From CAIXSC01 sp046349935 (GTDB taxonomy: Bacteria; Planctomycetota; Planctomycetia; Pirellulales; Pirellulaceae): a DNA stretch of 64,000 nt. The translations under genes and the position numbers were made by a program. Positions 29,474-37,685 of this stretch are shown one piece after another. The notes under the pieces are model-generated. The model saw only the letters and a program-made list of their open reading frames with translations, did no database searches and was not told the origin of the DNA. Where the stretch lies: assembly GCA_046349935.1 (NCBI GenBank), contig JAXMBK010000012.1, positions 1 to 64,000 of the forward strand, in the 5' to 3' direction. Numbering within the stretch: position 1 is the stretch's first letter; every line of letters begins with the position of its first letter.

Positions 29474-30316
29474 TCAACCGCACCACGCTCGACACGGTCC
29501 GCGGTAGGGACAACCGCCGCAGGTGACGGTCGATGGAGCCGGATAGAAATGCCCCGCCTCGACGGCTCGCCAGACGCGAGCCACGATGGCGGCGACGCGG
29601 GTGACGTCCGATGTCCTCACGCGGCGCACGTGCCGCTGTACTTGCGGCAGCGCCGTCTTCGTGAGGACGACCAGCTCGATGTCGAACGGCTTGCTCACGG
29701 TCCACTCATGCGCCAACTGCGTGTACAGCACGAGTTGTTCGGCCGCTGACTCGAATTGTTCCGCGGCCCAGCGACTACGCGACGTTTTCCAGTCCGCGAT
29801 GACGAGCGACTCGTCCGTCTCGCGCACCAAGTCGACCCGCCCCAAGATCTCGGGCACCCCGGGCAGCAGCTTCGCCCGCAAGGTTTCTTCCACGCCCAGA
29901 ATACGTCCGGCGGGTTGCGCTGCGTCGTGGCCCAGAAACACCGACAACATCGCGCGAGCCTGACGTTCCAGCGACTCGGGCGTTTCGCCCTGGCCGTATT
30001 CCACCCGCTCGTCGGCCCGCAGCCGCCATTCGGTACGATACGTCGCCAACAGCGACTCCACGTCCGGAGTCGTCCCACTCAAGCGCTGCCGAAAATGCTC
30101 CTCGATCGCGGCGTGCACGGCTCCGCCGAAAACCAGACTCGCCGCCACGCGGGCTTCGGGCAAACCCAGGACGTAGCGGAAGTAGTACTTGAGGGGACAG
30201 GCCTGATAAGTCCGAATGGCCGAAAACGACAGGTATTCGCGGGCCACAGCCGGCGCAGCGGCCGTCTGGGACGCCAGATTACCGGTCGCACACCAGGAGG
30301 AAGTCTCGCTCGACAT
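29474..30316 (-). CDS. PD-(D/E)XK nuclease, Cas4/RecB-like, with Fe-S cysteines
   Basis: A 280-aa nuclease of the PDDEXK_1 (RecB/Cas4) type. It opens the domain with YLSFSAIRTYQACPLKYYF (first Cys, about 40), then FGGAVHAAIEEHF, the catalytic core GRVDLV (Asp, about 159) and VIADWKTS (Asp and Lys, about 170-173), a QLVLYTQLAHE motif, and a C-terminal CGGCPYRGPC. The one plus three Cys pattern fits the iron-sulphur cluster of Cas4/AddB-type nucleases. These cut or resect DNA ends, often 5'-3'. It is the last gene of the long minus-strand operon, only 3 bp after the gene at 30320. No Cas1, Cas2 or repeat array is present, so a CRISPR role is unlikely. Confidence 0.88.
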   Translation of the reverse strand: MSSETSSWCATGNLASQTAAAPAVAREYLSFSAIRTYQACPLKYYFRYVLGLPEARVAASLVFGGAVHAAIEEHFRQRLSGTTPDVESLLATYRTEWRLRADERVEYGQGETPESLERQARAMLSVFLGHDAAQPAGRILGVEETLRAKLLPGVPEILGRVDLVRETDESLVIADWKTSRSRWAAEQFESAAEQLVLYTQLAHEWTVSKPFDIELVVLTKTALPQVQRHVRRVRTSDVTRVAAIVARVWRAVEAGHFYPAPSTVTCGGCPYRGPCRAWCG

Positions 30317-30319
30317 GGT

Positions 30320-30859
30320 TCACTCCGCCTTTCGTCGTCGGGGACCGTTGAGTTCGTCCAGGCAGTGGCTCGCTTGCGACAAGGTCAAGTCGCTGGGTTC
30401 CGCCACGCCATGCCGCTCGCGCAGCCATGTCGCCAACTCAAACTGCCGTCGCTCCGCGATCGTCCGCAGCGCCCGCACCTGACTGTCCGTCGCTCGTCGC
30501 GGCAGCGAGCGGCCCGTTAACGCGGCCGGCTGCGACGCTGCAGGAGACGCGTGGGACTCGCACGCAGCGCCGTCGACCAACGCCACAGGTGCGTCGTTGG
30601 CGGGAGCGTAAGTGTGACCGCCGCCGGAAAGTCGCGTGCGGCACCGGGCCGCTTCGCCTTGCTGTTGTCGCGTCAGCTCCTCGTGCAACGCTTGGTTGCA
30701 GGCCGCGAACGCCTGCCGCACGCGTTCGTGAAACCCGGTCAAATCCTGAAACACTAAGCTCGCTTCCAATTCCACCTCGACATGACAGGACGCTCCCAAG
30801 CTGCCGTAGTCGGGGAGACCGACCTTCTTGGAGAGTCCGACGTTCAATTTCAGAGGCAT
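30320..30859 (-). CDS. Conserved small protein paired with the Cas4-like nuclease
   Basis: A 179-aa protein with a well-ordered N-terminal domain (KLNVGLSKKVGLPDYGSLGA, then CHVEVELEA) that reads like a small beta-barrel, followed by a helix (FHERVRQAFAACNQALHEEL), a low-complexity middle and a C-terminal helical part (ATDSQVRALRTIAERRQFEL). I recall this type of N-terminus from element-borne genes next to nucleases, but I know no tested function. Single-strand binding is one possibility. The start at 30859 is preferred over an ATG 21 bases upstream because AGGAG lies about 11 bases before it. Confidence 0.7.
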   Translation of the reverse strand: MPLKLNVGLSKKVGLPDYGSLGASCHVEVELEASLVFQDLTGFHERVRQAFAACNQALHEELTRQQQGEAARCRTRLSGGGHTYAPANDAPVALVDGAACESHASPAASQPAALTGRSLPRRATDSQVRALRTIAERRQFELATWLRERHGVAEPSDLTLSQASHCLDELNGPRRRKAE

Positions 30860-30929
30860 GCTCGACTTGCTCCTGTGCAAAAGGAAAAAACACGCACCTC
30901 CGTCCCCGTTGCCGACGGAGGTCTGCCTG

Positions 30930-32339
30930 TTAGACCAGGCTCGCTTTGCGACGCGGCGTGCGTAGGCGCCGTCGCGATTGCCGCTGAACGCGTTCTTGGC
31001 TGCGCACCTGGCGAACCAACTGCTGGGCCTGCTGCACCAACTCCCGCGCCAGCCGCCGCAGTTCCAAACCGCATGTCAGCGGCGAGGGCGAGGCTGCATT
31101 GATCTCGCTCTTCGGAGTCTCGCTCTCCTTCGCCGCGGTCTTCGACGTTGCAGCAACGCCCAGCGTCGCAACGCGGTTCGACATCGCGACCTCCTGCTCT
31201 CCCTCGGTCGGCGTTGCCGGCTCCGACTCGATCACCAGGGTCGCTTCATGCGACTCTTCGCGGGCTTCGGGACTGAGCAGCGCCCAGACGTACTGACGGC
31301 GTGCATCGCGACAGCCGACCGGCCGCACGTCGTCGGCGATCTCCAGGCGCGTAAAGCCCAAGCGAATCGCCCGCGACAAGTACCGCCGATCCGTCGCAAA
31401 CCGCACTTCGGGTCCGACGCGCCGCGACCGTCGCAAAACCAACTCGGTCGGCGGCGATTGCCCGTCGCTGCCGCGAATCGCCACGCGACCGTTCAACTCG
31501 ACCGTGATGGCCTGCGATCCGGCGTCGTTCCGCACCGGCAACCGCGACAGGTTTTTCGCCAGGAACTCGCGATCCGCCGCGTCCAGTTCCAAGTGCGTCG
31601 AGGCAGCGCCGGCGTCGGCCAGAATGTCGTCGATCCGCGGAAACCGTCCTTCGACCTGCCAGCGCAACATCACGGTCCACGGTCCCGCTCGCAACGCGAA
31701 TTCCTCATTCGTCGTCGCCACCTGCAGCGTGCGGGCCGTCGTCCACTCCTTGCTCGACAAGACGGGGTGGGCGGGTAGCAGCTTGGACTCCGTCACGCCG
31801 ACGTCCCAGCCGGAGTACGTGAGAATCTGCCGCCCGTCGGAGGCCGCGAGGCGACCTGGACGCTCGAACTGCACACAGCCGAGGGCGTACCGCTGCGACT
31901 CGCGATCCGTGACGTCGCAGCACGCTTGCAGATCCGCGATAAATTGCCCGTCGATGTCGCGCCACGCCAGCGGTTGCGCACGCGGCACGGGCAGCCCTCG
32001 TCCGCCGCCGACCACTTCCCAGCGAGCCTGACGCGGAATCGCGCCCTCTTGCCACTGGCCGACGATGGTCGATTCGCCCTCCGCGGCGACGCGCATTTGC
32101 GTCGATTTACCAGCCAGCAGAGGCGCCCAACACGCCCAGGGCAACGCCAAGCTCGCGGGCGACTGCGGACAGGCGACGTGATACTCCAAGACTCCTGCCG
32201 CGGTCGGCAAGGCATACGTGAGGCCTGCTTCATTCGCCGCGACCGCCACGGGCGGCCACGTGCGGCGGGGAACGCCCGTCAAGAACAAGCGGGCCAAGGC
32301 GTAGAAACGCTTGAGATCAGCCGAATTGAGATGGATCAC
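30930..32339 (-). CDS. DNA polymerase III beta sliding-clamp-like protein
   Basis: A 469-aa protein with three clamp-like domains in order: INS-type entry HLNSADLKRFYALARLF and GVLEYHVA; middle domain with CCDVTDRESQRYALGCVQF and LAASDGRQILTYSG, the RYAL...(T/S)DGR pattern of DnaN; and a third domain with FATDRRYLSRAIRLGF and YVWALLSP. A basic Gln/Arg-rich helical tail of about 75 residues follows. The start is GTG 32339, with GAGGAG about 7 bases upstream; the frame is open further but that part is not clamp-like. Sliding clamps tether polymerases and nucleases to DNA. A divergent copy beside an element's nuclease suggests a dedicated replication or resection complex. The call rests on motifs only. 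Confidence 0.68.
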   Translation of the reverse strand: MIHLNSADLKRFYALARLFLTGVPRRTWPPVAVAANEAGLTYALPTAAGVLEYHVACPQSPASLALPWACWAPLLAGKSTQMRVAAEGESTIVGQWQEGAIPRQARWEVVGGGRGLPVPRAQPLAWRDIDGQFIADLQACCDVTDRESQRYALGCVQFERPGRLAASDGRQILTYSGWDVGVTESKLLPAHPVLSSKEWTTARTLQVATTNEEFALRAGPWTVMLRWQVEGRFPRIDDILADAGAASTHLELDAADREFLAKNLSRLPVRNDAGSQAITVELNGRVAIRGSDGQSPPTELVLRRSRRVGPEVRFATDRRYLSRAIRLGFTRLEIADDVRPVGCRDARRQYVWALLSPEAREESHEATLVIESEPATPTEGEQEVAMSNRVATLGVAATSKTAAKESETPKSEINAASPSPLTCGLELRRLARELVQQAQQLVRQVRSQERVQRQSRRRLRTPRRKASLV

Positions 32340-32510
32340 AGGCAAACTCCTCGCAGCAGATAAAAAATCAAACGCAGTACACGAGAACAGAACCACAAGA
32401 ACGGCGACCCGAGCAGCCGCCCGCCGACGGTCGCACGCGGAGAAGCGTACGACCGTCATGCGCAGGCGACCGCTCGCAGTAGTTCACCGCGAGCCCCATG
32501 GCGAGCCGCC

Positions 32511-32699
32511 TCAAGTGGCAGCCCGCTGACGGTCCGCGTCGAGTCGGTCCCAATCGATGTGGGAAGGCGGACGCTGATCCGGCTCGGGATCGAAATCGAC
32601 CCGGCCGAGTTGCACGATCGAGAAGCCGCGTCGCCGAATGGTGCGCGGCGACTCGCCCGTCGCACGAGCGACGAGTTGAGCGAGGTCTGAGGGAGCCAT
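32511..32699 (-). CDS. Small DNA-binding-like protein (62 aa)
   Basis: The sequence opens with APSDLAQLVARATGESPRTI and then RRRGFSIVQL, an HTH-like or HU-like helical start in which a helix pair leads into RRGFS. A short acidic tail follows (DFDPEPDQRPPSHIDWD). Size and pattern match small conserved proteins of planctomycete genomic islands; function is unknown. GGAG lies upstream of ATG 32699. It sits between the clamp-like gene and an 89-aa gene in the same operon. Confidence 0.65.
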   Translation of the reverse strand: MAPSDLAQLVARATGESPRTIRRRGFSIVQLGRVDFDPEPDQRPPSHIDWDRLDADRQRAAT

Positions 32700-32818
32700 A
32701 CGAAAGATCTCCAAGCGTAATGGAAAGGGAACACGCACGCCGACCGCCCCTGCGGCGGAGCGTGCAAGAGAGAAAGAAAGAGAGAGGCCCGGCACGCAGG
32801 CAGAGTCGCCGCGAGGAC

Positions 32819-33088
32819 TTACACGCGGGGGACGGCGGAGCTGGCGGCGGCGGACGTCAACCAATGCGCCTCGAGCCAGGCGACTTCTGCGAGCAACGCC
32901 GAACTGCGGTGGTCGAAAGGACCGAGTTTCGGTCCAGCGACGGGCGACAGGTCGGCCCACCACCGGCCCTCGGCATCGGGTTCCACGTGCGAACCGCGAT
33001 GAATGACCAGCGTCCCCAGGGCGCGCAGGTCGACCGCTTCGGTGTACAGACAACGCACCTGCCCGTCGGCAGCGACGACGAGTTGCAT
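32819..33088 (-). CDS. Conserved 89-aa protein of the clamp/Ycf46 operon
   Basis: A small beta-rich protein: MQLVVAADGQVRCLYTEAVD, then LVIHRGSHVEPDAEGRWWAD and PFDHRSSALLAEVAWLEAH. The HRGSHVEPD...GRWWADL core is a pattern I associate with planctomycete and phage-like islands, with no known function. It has no membrane segment or catalytic motif. Its start lies 8 bp after the stop of the gene at 33097, so the two are co-transcribed. Confidence 0.75.
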   Translation of the reverse strand: MQLVVAADGQVRCLYTEAVDLRALGTLVIHRGSHVEPDAEGRWWADLSPVAGPKLGPFDHRSSALLAEVAWLEAHWLTSAAASSAVPRV

Positions 33089-33096
33089 ACGCCCTC

Positions 33097-34035
33097 CTAG
33101 CGTGGTTTGCGGAGGATGTTGCGCCGCGGCCGATCGATCAGCAGCCCGTCGAGCTGCGCTTGCACGCCGGCGAGCTGCGTCGCCACCTGCTGGCGAAAGG
33201 CGGCGTCGTCCCGCAACGTCTGCGGCGCGACGCCTCGCACGATGCGTTGGGCCTGCTCCACGAGTTCCTCGAGCTGCTCGTGCGACCCGATATTCAGCTG
33301 GCGAAACCGCTGGAAGAACTCCACCAGGTTCTCGACCGCCGAATCGCGAAACACCTTGGGCTTGCCGTCATCCTGTCCGGACAGCCGCTCCGTGAGATGC
33401 CCCACCAGCTGCGACAGTTCCTCGAAGAACGCCTGTTCGGCGAGCCGCAAGGCTTCCTCGAAGCGAGCCTGCACGCGCGCACACTCCTGCGCGTACAGCT
33501 CCGGCTGCAACTGGGCCAGGTAGCTCGGCGGTTCGACGTTGGGCCAATCCCAGCTCATGTCGAACAGCCCGCGCAGCGTCGCCGGATAATCGGCCGGACA
33601 ATACAGTCGCCCCAGCCGCCGCCGCGCCGACGACTTCAAGTCCTCATAGTGGGCGTCCAGCTGCTCGACCGCAACGCTCAACTCGGACTTCAGCCCGCGA
33701 AACTCTTCATCGAGCGCCGCTAGGTCCTGCCGTCGCACGAGGCGCAAGCCGGCCTCGGGAAACGGCAATGAGTTTTTCTTCCACGTCGACACCGCCAGGT
33801 GACGGATCGCCGTGACGCGTTTGTAGCTGTCGTGCCGCGTGTCGAGAAGCTTCTTCGCGGCCGACAAGAAATCGCCTTCCGCATCGAACGACTCGGCGGC
33901 CGTGGCTTTCTGCTGCGCCGACAGCGAGCGACGTACGCCGAACCAGGTGAAACTCAAGCGCACGGCCGACATCGTCGTCCGCAATGATTGGCTCGCCGCC
34001 GTGGTCGGCGCGGCCTCCGCAAACAAGGTACTCAT
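33097..34035 (-). CDS. DUF3150-like helical protein
   Basis: A 312-aa, mostly helical protein. Recognisable parts are LSFTWFGVRRSLSAQQKATAAE-type start (positions about 27-48), FLSAAKKLLDTRHDSYKRVTA, KNSLPFPEAGLRLVRR, and a later FDMSWDWPNVEPPSYL. This resembles DUF3150-type proteins found in phage and element clusters beside AAA+ ATPases. No enzymatic motif is visible; a scaffold or regulator of the ATPase is plausible. It is followed 8 bp later by the 89-aa gene. The match to DUF3150 is from memory and moderate. Confidence 0.68.
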   Translation of the reverse strand: MSTLFAEAAPTTAASQSLRTTMSAVRLSFTWFGVRRSLSAQQKATAAESFDAEGDFLSAAKKLLDTRHDSYKRVTAIRHLAVSTWKKNSLPFPEAGLRLVRRQDLAALDEEFRGLKSELSVAVEQLDAHYEDLKSSARRRLGRLYCPADYPATLRGLFDMSWDWPNVEPPSYLAQLQPELYAQECARVQARFEEALRLAEQAFFEELSQLVGHLTERLSGQDDGKPKVFRDSAVENLVEFFQRFRQLNIGSHEQLEELVEQAQRIVRGVAPQTLRDDAAFRQQVATQLAGVQAQLDGLLIDRPRRNILRKPR

Positions 34036-34122
34036 CGGTAATGCACGTCCTCCCTAAGAAACGCTGAAAGTTGATTGAACCGCGCTGCGCCGGTCGATCC
34101 TTGCCCGACGCGAGCCCCGCTC

Positions 34123-34530
34123 CTACCACACTTCAAACCCGCCGCAGTGCCGCAGGAACTCGACCCATTCCTTGAGATGCTCGTCGTCGACGCGATAGGG
34201 CGAGTGCGTTGCGAGCTGCGGATTGGCTTGCAGCTCTTGTTCCGAGACGAAGCGGCCGTCCGTTGTGACGCGCAGCCCCAGATCCAAGCCGTGGCCTTGT
34301 GTGTGCTGCTCCAGCCAACAGTCGAACCGCGACGCCATCTCGCGGCAGGTGGCCCCATCGCGCGGTCCGGCCCCGACGTTGACGCCCAACCGCACCAGCG
34401 TCTGCTCGTCGAGCAGGTCGCTGCACAGTTCGGCGATCAGCGCCTGAATGGGCCGCCACGACCAAATGTTGGCGCGAAAGTATTTCCCCGCCGGCTGCGT
34501 CGGCGCGCACCCCCACACATCCATTCCCAT
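34123..34530 (-). CDS. Conserved hypothetical protein starting MGMDVWG
   Basis: A 135-aa protein with the N-terminal signature MGMDVWGCAPTQPAGKYFR and a Trp-rich ANIWSWRPIQALI. A later GATCREMASRF and a C-terminal DEHLKEWVEFLRHCGGFEVW close the domain. I know this signature from many phage and island proteins without a known function. There is no membrane or catalytic motif. It lies between the Ycf46-like AAA+ gene and the DUF3150-like gene on the same strand, with about 70-90 bp on each side. Confidence 0.75.
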   Translation of the reverse strand: MGMDVWGCAPTQPAGKYFRANIWSWRPIQALIAELCSDLLDEQTLVRLGVNVGAGPRDGATCREMASRFDCWLEQHTQGHGLDLGLRVTTDGRFVSEQELQANPQLATHSPYRVDDEHLKEWVEFLRHCGGFEVW

Positions 34531-34597
34531 GTCGGTTCTCCTGAAAAACGTGAATGAAAGAAATCGCGGCGAACGGAACGCGACCGAGGCCGCGGCG

Positions 34598-36103
34598 TCA
34601 GTTCGTCTCCGGCCGGGGACGCGTGACGCGGCGACGCGGCGACTCGTCGCGCCCCGTCTGGGCTTGAAACAACCCCGGTTGGTCGGCGCTCAGGCACCGA
34701 CCGGACGCCCACTGACGCAGACGCTCCACCGCCTCGGCGTTCGTCCGGGCGACCGGGACGATGTTCTGCGCGGCCGCGACAAGCGGCACATCGAGCAAGG
34801 CCGCGAGGCGGCAACACGCCTTGATCTCGGCCCCCGTCCATTGCTCGTCGGGCGGCAGCGGTTGCGCCGCATCCAACCGATACCGCTCGCGATAGATTCG
34901 CCAGATCGCCTGCCGCTGCGTCGCCGCCGGCAGGTCGAGAAAGAACACGCCGTCGAAACGTTCCGCCCGCGAGAATTCGGGCGGCAGTTTGGCGATATCG
35001 TTGGCCGTCGCAACGACGAACACATCCGACTCGTGATCGTTGAGCCACGCGAGGAACGTGCCGAACAAGCGGGCCGAGACGCCGCTGTCGCCTTGGCCGC
35101 TGCCGGCGACGCCGCTGAACGCTTTTTCCACTTCATCGAGAAACACCACCGCCGGAGCCATGGCGTCGATCAGCCGCAAGGCGTGGCGGATATTCGCCTC
35201 GGACTGCCCTACCAGCGACCCCAGCAGCGTGCCGACGTCGAGCAACAGCGTCGGCCGCCGCGTCTCGTTGCCCAGGGCCTTCGCGAACTGGGATTTCCCG
35301 CAACCGGGCGGCGAGAGCAAGAGCACGCCCCGCGGTCGCACCGGCCGGCCCGTTGCGCCGGCCGTCCCCCGCAGGGCCCGCAGGCAGAAGGCCTTGAGCG
35401 ACTCGAGCCCGCCCAGGTCGCCGAACCGCTCGCCGCCGCGATGCAGCGACAAGAGGCCGCTTTTCTTGAGCGTCTGGGATTTGTGCTCCCAGAGCGTCTC
35501 GATTTCCAAGCGTCCGTGCCGCACCAACGAGAGACTGAACGCGCCCTCGGCTTCGTAGCGGGTGAGTCCGGCCGCCGCATCCAGCAGGTGCTCGAATTCG
35601 CCGCCGACGGGCAGTTCCGCGGGTTCGGTCGCGATGCCGCGGGCGATTTCCGCCAACTGCGTCCGTCCCGGCAGTTCGTGCGTCACGATCTGGAAATGTT
35701 TTTCCAGCTCGGTCGGCACCTGCACGAGCGGCGACAGGATCACGACGAACGTGCGCGTCTGCTTGCCGGCGGTGATTTGCCGAATCAGCGACTGCACGAC
35801 TTCCGCGCTGGCCAGGAAGCGATGGAAATTCACCAACACCAGCAGCTTCGGCTGTTGTTCGGCCGCCGGCCACGCCGCCAGCGCACGGATGGCCGCCAGC
35901 GGATCGTTCGTGCCGTTGTCCGCGAGCGGCGGTCCGCCCACGACCTGCAGCCCGCGCTCGATATCCCAGGCCGCCAACCGCCAGGCTTCTCGTTGGCACA
36001 GCGCTGCGAGTTCCGCGAGCGCGTCTTCGTGTTCGTGCGATTCGATCCACAACCCCGTAAAGCAGGCTTGGATCAGTTCCGTGATTCGTTCGGCCAGGAC
36101 CAT
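34598..36103 (-). CDS. Ycf46-like AAA+ ATPase
   Basis: A 501-aa protein. An N-terminal alpha/beta domain (about 1-230) with LLVLVNFHRFL and TFVVILSPL precedes an AAA+ module: Walker A LLSPPGCGKSQFAKAL (about 258-272), Walker B APAVVFLDEVEKAFSG (about 310-325), sensor-1 VFVVATANDIAKLPPEFSR (about 352-370) and an Arg-finger region ERFDGVFFLDLP. The tail is Arg-rich. This two-part layout is that of Ycf46, an AAA+ protein encoded in some plastids and cyanobacteria whose role is unclear. The start at 36103 follows GGGAG about 9 bases upstream. The upstream neighbours, DUF2997 and DUF1257 (Ycf35), strengthen the call. Confidence 0.82.
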   Translation of the reverse strand: MVLAERITELIQACFTGLWIESHEHEDALAELAALCQREAWRLAAWDIERGLQVVGGPPLADNGTNDPLAAIRALAAWPAAEQQPKLLVLVNFHRFLASAEVVQSLIRQITAGKQTRTFVVILSPLVQVPTELEKHFQIVTHELPGRTQLAEIARGIATEPAELPVGGEFEHLLDAAAGLTRYEAEGAFSLSLVRHGRLEIETLWEHKSQTLKKSGLLSLHRGGERFGDLGGLESLKAFCLRALRGTAGATGRPVRPRGVLLLSPPGCGKSQFAKALGNETRRPTLLLDVGTLLGSLVGQSEANIRHALRLIDAMAPAVVFLDEVEKAFSGVAGSGQGDSGVSARLFGTFLAWLNDHESDVFVVATANDIAKLPPEFSRAERFDGVFFLDLPAATQRQAIWRIYRERYRLDAAQPLPPDEQWTGAEIKACCRLAALLDVPLVAAAQNIVPVARTNAEAVERLRQWASGRCLSADQPGLFQAQTGRDESPRRRVTRPRPETN

Positions 36104-36131
36104 GACAAAAATCTCCCTTCGGTAAACGCGA

Positions 36132-36165
36132 CACGGCTCGTGGGACAAAAGTCCGACGAGCCGTG
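36132..36165 (-). promoter_or_regulatory. Perfect hairpin upstream of the Ycf46-like gene
   Basis: CACGGCTCGT (36132-36141) and ACGAGCCGTG (36156-36165) form a 10-bp perfect stem whose loop contains a second dyad, GGAC-AAAA-GTCC, like the dispersed GGACAAATGTCC motif. It ends about 28 bases before the ATG of the AAA+ gene and lacks a T-run, so it may be an operator or an RNA element controlling the downstream part of the operon. Confidence 0.5.
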
Positions 36166-36235
36166 CGCGGGTGAACAAAAAACTCGGTTTCGAAGAACAG
36201 CGCCGCCGCGATCTGGCCGCGACTCACGCGGCGTT

Positions 36236-36442
36236 TCAGTGCGGACGAACGGCGTTGGGCTGGACGGCCTGTGCGGTCGACGCGGCGTAATACTCGGCGG
36301 TGAGCGTCTCGTGCGTCCGCACTCCCAGCGCTCGCTCGAGGGCTTGGCTTGCCTGGCGGCACGCTGCGCCGGTAAAGCCCTGGGTGGTGAGTTGCGAGCG
36401 GCCCTGCGGGTCCACGACGATCTCGATGATCGGCTGCGTCAT
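36236..36442 (-). CDS. DUF2997 family protein
   Basis: A 68-aa protein beginning TQPIIEIVVDPQGRSQLTTQG, then FTGAACRQASQALERALG. This is the DUF2997 pattern: one beta hairpin followed by a helix with a conserved Cys. DUF2997 genes are often neighbours of DUF1257 (Ycf35) in cyanobacteria and phages. Its ATG overlaps the stop of the DUF1257 gene by four bases (ATGA at 36439-36442), so the two are translationally coupled. The biochemical role is unknown. Confidence 0.82.
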   Translation of the reverse strand: MTQPIIEIVVDPQGRSQLTTQGFTGAACRQASQALERALGVRTHETLTAEYYAASTAQAVQPNAVRPH

Positions 36443-36810
36443 GCTGCGCCTCCGTTCACTTGGACGACGAGCTTGATCGAGCCATCCTGCAGCGTCTGTT
36501 CCGTGACGCAGTGCCCTTGCTTGCGGGCCTCGAGTTTGGCTTTCTCGACGGCATACACCTGGAGAAAGCGATCCAGCTGTCGCGGATCGCCCCAGCGGCC
36601 TTGGAAGTTGTCGTATTTCAGTTGGCCGGTCGCCACCTGACAGACGATCGGAAAACGCCACGCCGGCGGTTGCACGGCTAGGCCGCTCACCGTCTCGGCG
36701 TACAGTCGCGTCTCGCCCGCCACCGGCGCGGGCCATTGCAGACGCCGACAGGCCGCTTCGACGGCCGCCGCGTCACGCACCTCGGTGCGAATTGCCACGG
36801 TATGGGACAT
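36439..36810 (-). CDS. DUF1257 (Ycf35-like) protein
   Basis: A 123-aa protein: SHTVAIRTEVRDAAAVEAAC, then the FPIVCQVATGQLKYDNFQG core, WGDPRQLDRFLQVYAVEKA and a Lys-rich C-terminal strand. DUF1257 corresponds to Ycf35, encoded in red-algal plastids and cyanobacteria. It has no known enzyme activity. It is coupled by a four-base overlap to DUF2997 and followed by the Ycf46-like ATPase, so two plastid-type genes sit in one operon here. A DUF1257-DUF2997-AAA+ unit suggests a conserved complex. Confidence 0.82.
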   Translation of the reverse strand: MSHTVAIRTEVRDAAAVEAACRRLQWPAPVAGETRLYAETVSGLAVQPPAWRFPIVCQVATGQLKYDNFQGRWGDPRQLDRFLQVYAVEKAKLEARKQGHCVTEQTLQDGSIKLVVQVNGGAA

Positions 36811-36868
36811 GGAACTCCTTGTCGTTGTGGAGGAAGAATCGCATTCGCTCGACTCGTCGTCGCGGACG

Positions 36869-37543
36869 TCACGCGGCGGGGTCGGGATCGGCGTCGGGGT
36901 TAGGGTCAGAGGCGGCGGAACTGGTGCCTCCGGCCGGCGGCAGCAGCGGCACCGCGGGCGGGCCGATTAAGGGTTCACGCGGAAGCGGCGTCGTCGAGGC
37001 CGGCGGCAACGACGAAAGCTGCGTCGCCCAGTGTTCCACGACGACTTCCGCCACTTCGTCGTGTGAGGTCGGCCGCCACAGTCCCAGCAGCGTCGCCGCG
37101 GCCAGCGCCAGCGGAGCCAGGCAGGCGAGCAGCATCCCGATCGCGGTGAGGGCGGAGGCGGCTTGAGAATCCAGCAGACGCTGGGAAGCGATCTGCCGTC
37201 GCTCGCGTTCCAGAGCGTTGCGCTGTCGAGCGACCTCGGCTTGGTCGAGCCGCAATTCGCGTTGGAAGGTGAGGATCTCTTGCCGTGCTCGACCTTCGGC
37301 GACGATCAGCTCACGGTTCCCCTGGGTGAGTTGCTGCATGGCTTCCGCCACGCGCTGGTTCTGCTCGGCTTGCTCGTGCGTCACTCGTTCCGCCAACCGA
37401 GCGGCCGTCCCATCGGGCGGGCCGCCGCAACCGACGAGCGTCGCGACGGCGACCACGGCGACGGCGACGATCACGCCGAAGCTTCGAGCCGAGTGAAGGT
37501 TCAGGTGGGACTCGTGCTGGAGTCCCGGGAGTCGATGTTGCAT
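36869..37543 (-). CDS. Putative lipoprotein with coiled coil and membrane segment
   Basis: A 224-aa protein. The first 45 residues hold a hydrophobic signal (FGVIVAVAVVAVATLVGC) ending in a lipobox-like LVGC, so Cys near residue 39 may be lipidated. A coiled coil (about 55-125; ERVTHEQAEQNQRVAEAMQQ, EILTFQRELRLDQAEVARQ) and a second hydrophobic helix (about 135-160) follow, then a Pro/Asp-rich tail. It would span or decorate the membrane. It is upstream of DUF1257 by 58 bp in the same direction and is probably the first full gene of the operon. The start at 37543 is one of two possible ATGs. Confidence 0.65.
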   Translation of the reverse strand: MQHRLPGLQHESHLNLHSARSFGVIVAVAVVAVATLVGCGGPPDGTAARLAERVTHEQAEQNQRVAEAMQQLTQGNRELIVAEGRARQEILTFQRELRLDQAEVARQRNALERERRQIASQRLLDSQAASALTAIGMLLACLAPLALAAATLLGLWRPTSHDEVAEVVVEHWATQLSSLPPASTTPLPREPLIGPPAVPLLPPAGGTSSAASDPNPDADPDPAA

Positions 37544-37685
37544 GCGGTGGCTGGCTCCGAGAGTGACGAAGAAGAAGCTGCCCCAGCACCGAGCACGTCG
37601 CACGATGCCGGCGCACCTGCCGGATCAACGCCGCGACGACTAAGGCCAGGGCCGACGAGAAACAGACGATCACCACGATGTTCAA
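37311..37685 (-). CDS. Possible small single-pass membrane protein (overlapping frame)
   Basis: A frame with TTG 37685 placed 11 bases after a strong AAGGAGG (37697-37703). It begins NIVVIVCFSSALALVVAALIR, one clear membrane helix, then a basic tail. The last two thirds overlap the lipoprotein gene in another frame and read like shadow sequence. Either only the first 50 codons matter (with a frameshift) or the whole is coincidental. The strong ribosome binding site and helix are the only support. Confidence 0.3.
   Translation of the reverse strand: MNIVVIVCFSSALALVVAALIRQVRRHRATCSVLGQLLLRHSRSQPPHATSTPGTPARVPPEPSLGSKLRRDRRRRRGRRRDARRLRRPARWDGRSVGGTSDARASRAEPARGGSHAATHPGEP

Noticed and set aside
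29474..30316. Cas4 of a CRISPR system
   Set aside because: The nuclease is Cas4/RecB-like, but there is no Cas1 or Cas2 gene and no repeat-spacer array in the window.
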